Source: CAZGSN01 sp964371655 (GTDB taxonomy: Bacteria; Desulfobacterota; Binatia; HRBIN30). Taken from it: a DNA stretch of 6,179 bases. Every line of letters begins with the position of its first letter. Positions within the stretch are counted from its first letter, which is position 1. Where the stretch lies: the NCBI GenBank assembly GCA_964371655.1, contig CAYJOD010000154.1, positions 1-6,179 on the forward strand, read 5' to 3'. Below, piece after piece: positions 4,855 through 6,179 of this stretch. Both the position numbers and the translations under genes were made by a program. The notes under the pieces were generated by a model that was given only the letters and a program-made list of their open reading frames with translations, did no database searches and was not told the origin of the DNA.

Positions 4855-4883
4855 TTGACCCTGAAGCGCCGTCTCCATACACT
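4855..4883 (+). promoter_or_regulatory. Sigma70-like promoter placed for a near-leaderless SDR transcript
   Basis: TTGACC (4855-4860, 5 of 6 consensus) and TACACT (4878-4883, 4 of 6) are separated by exactly 17 nt. The -10 ends 9 nt before the SDR ATG, so transcription would start within a few bases of the start codon. Consistently, no Shine-Dalgarno is present before that ATG. Confidence 0.5.
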
Positions 4884-4892
4884 CCCTTGCCT

Positions 4893-5729
4893 ATGTCCAA
4901 ACGACCCGACCCCGTCGCCGTATTCGCTCCCGACTTGTTCCGCGGCCGCACCGCGTTGATCACCGGCGGTGGGCGCGGTATCGGCAAGGCGATTGCCCTG
5001 GCCTTCGCCCGTCTCGGCGCCAACATCATCATCGCCTCACGCAACCGCGAGAACCTCGACCCGACCGCGGAAGAAATCGCGGCGCTGGGCGTCCCCTGCC
5101 TCGCCGTGCCGTTGAACATCCGCGCCATCGATCAAGTCGAGGCGCTGGTACAGCAGAGCATCGGGCGCTTCGGCGACATCGACTTCTGCATCAACAACGC
5201 CGGCGGACAGTTCCCGGCGCGCCCACAAGACATCACCGATCGCGGCTGGCGTGCCGTGGTCGACCTCAATCTGAATGGCACCTGGAACATGTGCAGCCGT
5301 GTCGGCCGCCACATGCTCGCACGCGGCTCGGGAGCCGTCGTCAACGTCGTCCATCTCTACTCGCTCGAACGCGGCTCGCCCGCCTTCGCGCACTCTGGCG
5401 CTGCGCGCGCCGGGGTGATCAACCTGACCAAGTCCCTGGCCTACTACTGGGCGCGGCGCGGCGTCACCATCAACGCCCTGGCTCCGGGCACGGTGTCGAC
5501 ACGAGGCGTGCGCGAGGAGGAGTTCAGCCAGGCCGAGCAGAGCGACTACGAAGCCATTGCCATCAAGGACATCCCGGCGCATCGGCTCGCCGAACCCGAC
5601 GAGATCGCGGCGATCACGCTCTTCCTCTGTTCGCCAGCGGCGCACTATATCAACGGCGCCACGATCGTTGCCGATGGGGCGCTGTTCCTGTCGTCATGGA
5701 CCGACATGATGGACCCCGAGGTGATGTGA
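4893..5729 (+). CDS. SDR-family oxidoreductase, PECR/2,4-dienoyl-CoA reductase-like
   Basis: The 278-residue protein is a classical-length short-chain dehydrogenase/reductase. The cofactor motif is TGGGRGIG (24-31), and the basic ASRNR (48-52) after strand 2 favours NADP(H). NNAGGQFP (101-108) is close to the NNxGGQF form of peroxisomal trans-2-enoyl-CoA and 2,4-dienoyl-CoA reductases. The region HSGAARAGVINLTKSLA (167-183) is nearly that of human PECR as I remember it, and APG (197-199) and YINGATIVADGA (252-263) complete the fold. The usual YxxxK is absent: the aligned residues are S168 and R172, a trait of this subgroup. Likely reaction: NADPH-linked reduction of an enoyl- or dienoyl-CoA in fatty-acid metabolism (inference). 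ATG 4893 is chosen because the Rossmann strand begins about 20 residues later; upstream in-frame codons read through the EthD-type gene in another frame. Confidence 0.9.
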   Translation: MSKRPDPVAVFAPDLFRGRTALITGGGRGIGKAIALAFARLGANIIIASRNRENLDPTAEEIAALGVPCLAVPLNIRAIDQVEALVQQSIGRFGDIDFCINNAGGQFPARPQDITDRGWRAVVDLNLNGTWNMCSRVGRHMLARGSGAVVNVVHLYSLERGSPAFAHSGAARAGVINLTKSLAYYWARRGVTINALAPGTVSTRGVREEEFSQAEQSDYEAIAIKDIPAHRLAEPDEIAAITLFLCSPAAHYINGATIVADGALFLSSWTDMMDPEVM

Positions 5730-5786
5730 CCAGGAGGTTCATCGCCGGGCGGTGGGTGTGACGGTCTTTTCTGAACGGGGAAAGAA

Positions 5787-5949
5787 CAATTGAACCGCGG
5801 ATGAACGCTGATGGACACGGATGAAGCAGGAAGAGTTTGGGGATATTGCCGATTGGCGCCTTGGTGCCTCCACACATTTCGATGCCTGCCTGCCGGAGCC
5901 TGTGTACCGGCAGTCCGCGTCAATCCGTGTCCATCCGCGGTTCCGATTG
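5787..5949. repeat. 163-bp element with imperfect inverted ends (CCGCGGATG type)
   Basis: The left end carries CAAT, GAACCGCGGATG (5792-5803) and ATGGACACGGAT (5811-5822). The right end read from the other strand carries CAAT, GAACCGCGGATG (5932-5943) overlapping ATGGACACGGAT (5923-5934). The two arms differ mainly by about 9 bases between the blocks in the left arm. Near the right arm is a 7-bp hairpin CTGCCGG/CCGGCAG (5890-5896 with 5907-5913). The ends look like a MITE or an extended palindromic repeat; no transposase is present. Confidence 0.75.
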
Positions 5950-6019
5950 AAACGACTAACCTTCAAGATCTTGTCGGCGCGCGAGGGTTTTCGAGTTGCG
6001 GCGCAATGCCAGCTCCCCG

Positions 6020-6179
6020 CCCGCATTACTTGCGGGAGAGGGTTAGGGTGAGGGAACCGCGGCGGCGGGGATGGGTCCGCACTCCGGAGCCCTGCGGCGA
6101 ACGTGTGGCGGAGTTCCGCGGCGGGGAAAGTGGATCCCTCACCCCCGCCCTCTCCCGCAGTGATGCGGGAGAGGGGGTG
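6020..6179. repeat. Inverted CGGGAGAGGG/GGGTGAGGG element (reaches window end)
   Basis: The 25-nt arms 6031-6055 and 6135-6159 are complementary at 22 of 25 positions, with the three differing bases together at 6043-6045. Each arm is also one side of a hairpin. CCCGCA (6020-6025) pairs with TGCGGG (6031-6036), and CCCTCTCCCGCA (6148-6159) pairs perfectly over 12 bp with 6164-6175 around a GTGA loop. The right part runs to the window end, so the full extent is unknown. CCCTCTCCC/GGGAGAGGG palindromes are widespread intergenic repeats in many proteobacterial genomes, to my knowledge. Confidence 0.85.

Larger units (their letters stand above)
5730..6179. other. Intergenic region made of inverted-repeat elements, no gene seen
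   Basis: These 450 bases hold no convincing gene on either strand. The short frames (for example 5645-5923 minus and 5821-6051 plus) have repeat-derived peptides such as SVSIHPRF or SIRVHPRF. The stretch contains two composite inverted-repeat elements (5787-5949 and 6020-6179) and no clear terminator directly after the SDR stop. Confidence 0.7.

Noticed and set aside
4243..4878. Antisense frame of 211 codons opposite the EthD-type gene
   Set aside because: High-GC shadow with His- and Arg-rich composition and no recognisable domain; the sense frame has a Shine-Dalgarno and coherent folds.
5732..5760. AGGAGG just after the SDR stop as a ribosome binding site for a next gene
   Set aside because: No start codon at suitable spacing opens a frame; the following sequence reaches stops quickly and is repeat DNA.

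Overview
This 6.2 kb window is GC-rich bacterial chromosome with ordinary metabolic genes separated by unusually repeat-rich intergenic DNA. The gene mix is an RRM protein with a glycine tail, a TrmN6-like methyltransferase, a prolidase-like amidohydrolase, a DoxX-like membrane protein, an EthD-type protein and a PECR/DECR-like SDR. Together with the repeats, this looks to me like a soil or groundwater lineage of the former Deltaproteobacteria (for example Binatia-like) or a neighbouring phylum. That placement is inference; no rRNA or marker gene is present.

Layout. Bases 1-349 (minus) hold the start of an RNA-binding RRM protein that runs off the left edge. Bases 350-753 are a non-coding stretch with several stem-loops and the long leader of the RRM gene. 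Bases 754-3367 carry three minus-strand genes read in the order DoxX-like protein, amidohydrolase, methyltransferase, with gaps of 75 nt and between 22 and about 106 nt, so they may be one transcript. Bases 3368-4062 separate this leftward group from a rightward one. They contain a mosaic of palindromic repeats, including four copies of one covarying hairpin, two of them interrupted at the apex by different inserts of about 105 bp. Bases 4063-5729 (plus) hold the EthD-type protein and the SDR oxidoreductase, separated by a 16-bp perfect inverted repeat and a promoter-like sequence almost touching the SDR start codon. Bases 5730-6179 have no gene and consist mainly of two further inverted-repeat elements.

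The metabolic genes (amidohydrolase, EthD-type protein, SDR) suggest catabolism of small organic or acyl-CoA compounds, but nothing here fixes a pathway. No phage, toxin-antitoxin, CRISPR, tRNA or rRNA signal was seen. The most interesting material is non-coding: (i) a hairpin family with a constant GCCA loop, a GTAG prefix, a conserved G-T wobble and compensating stem changes; (ii) two different small inserts at exactly the same place in that hairpin, each flanked by a 10-bp direct repeat; (iii) a small hairpin with tandem GA mismatches and a GNRA loop. Among the proteins, two enzymes carry altered catalytic motifs: TPPY instead of NPPY in the methyltransferase, and no YxxxK in the SDR.
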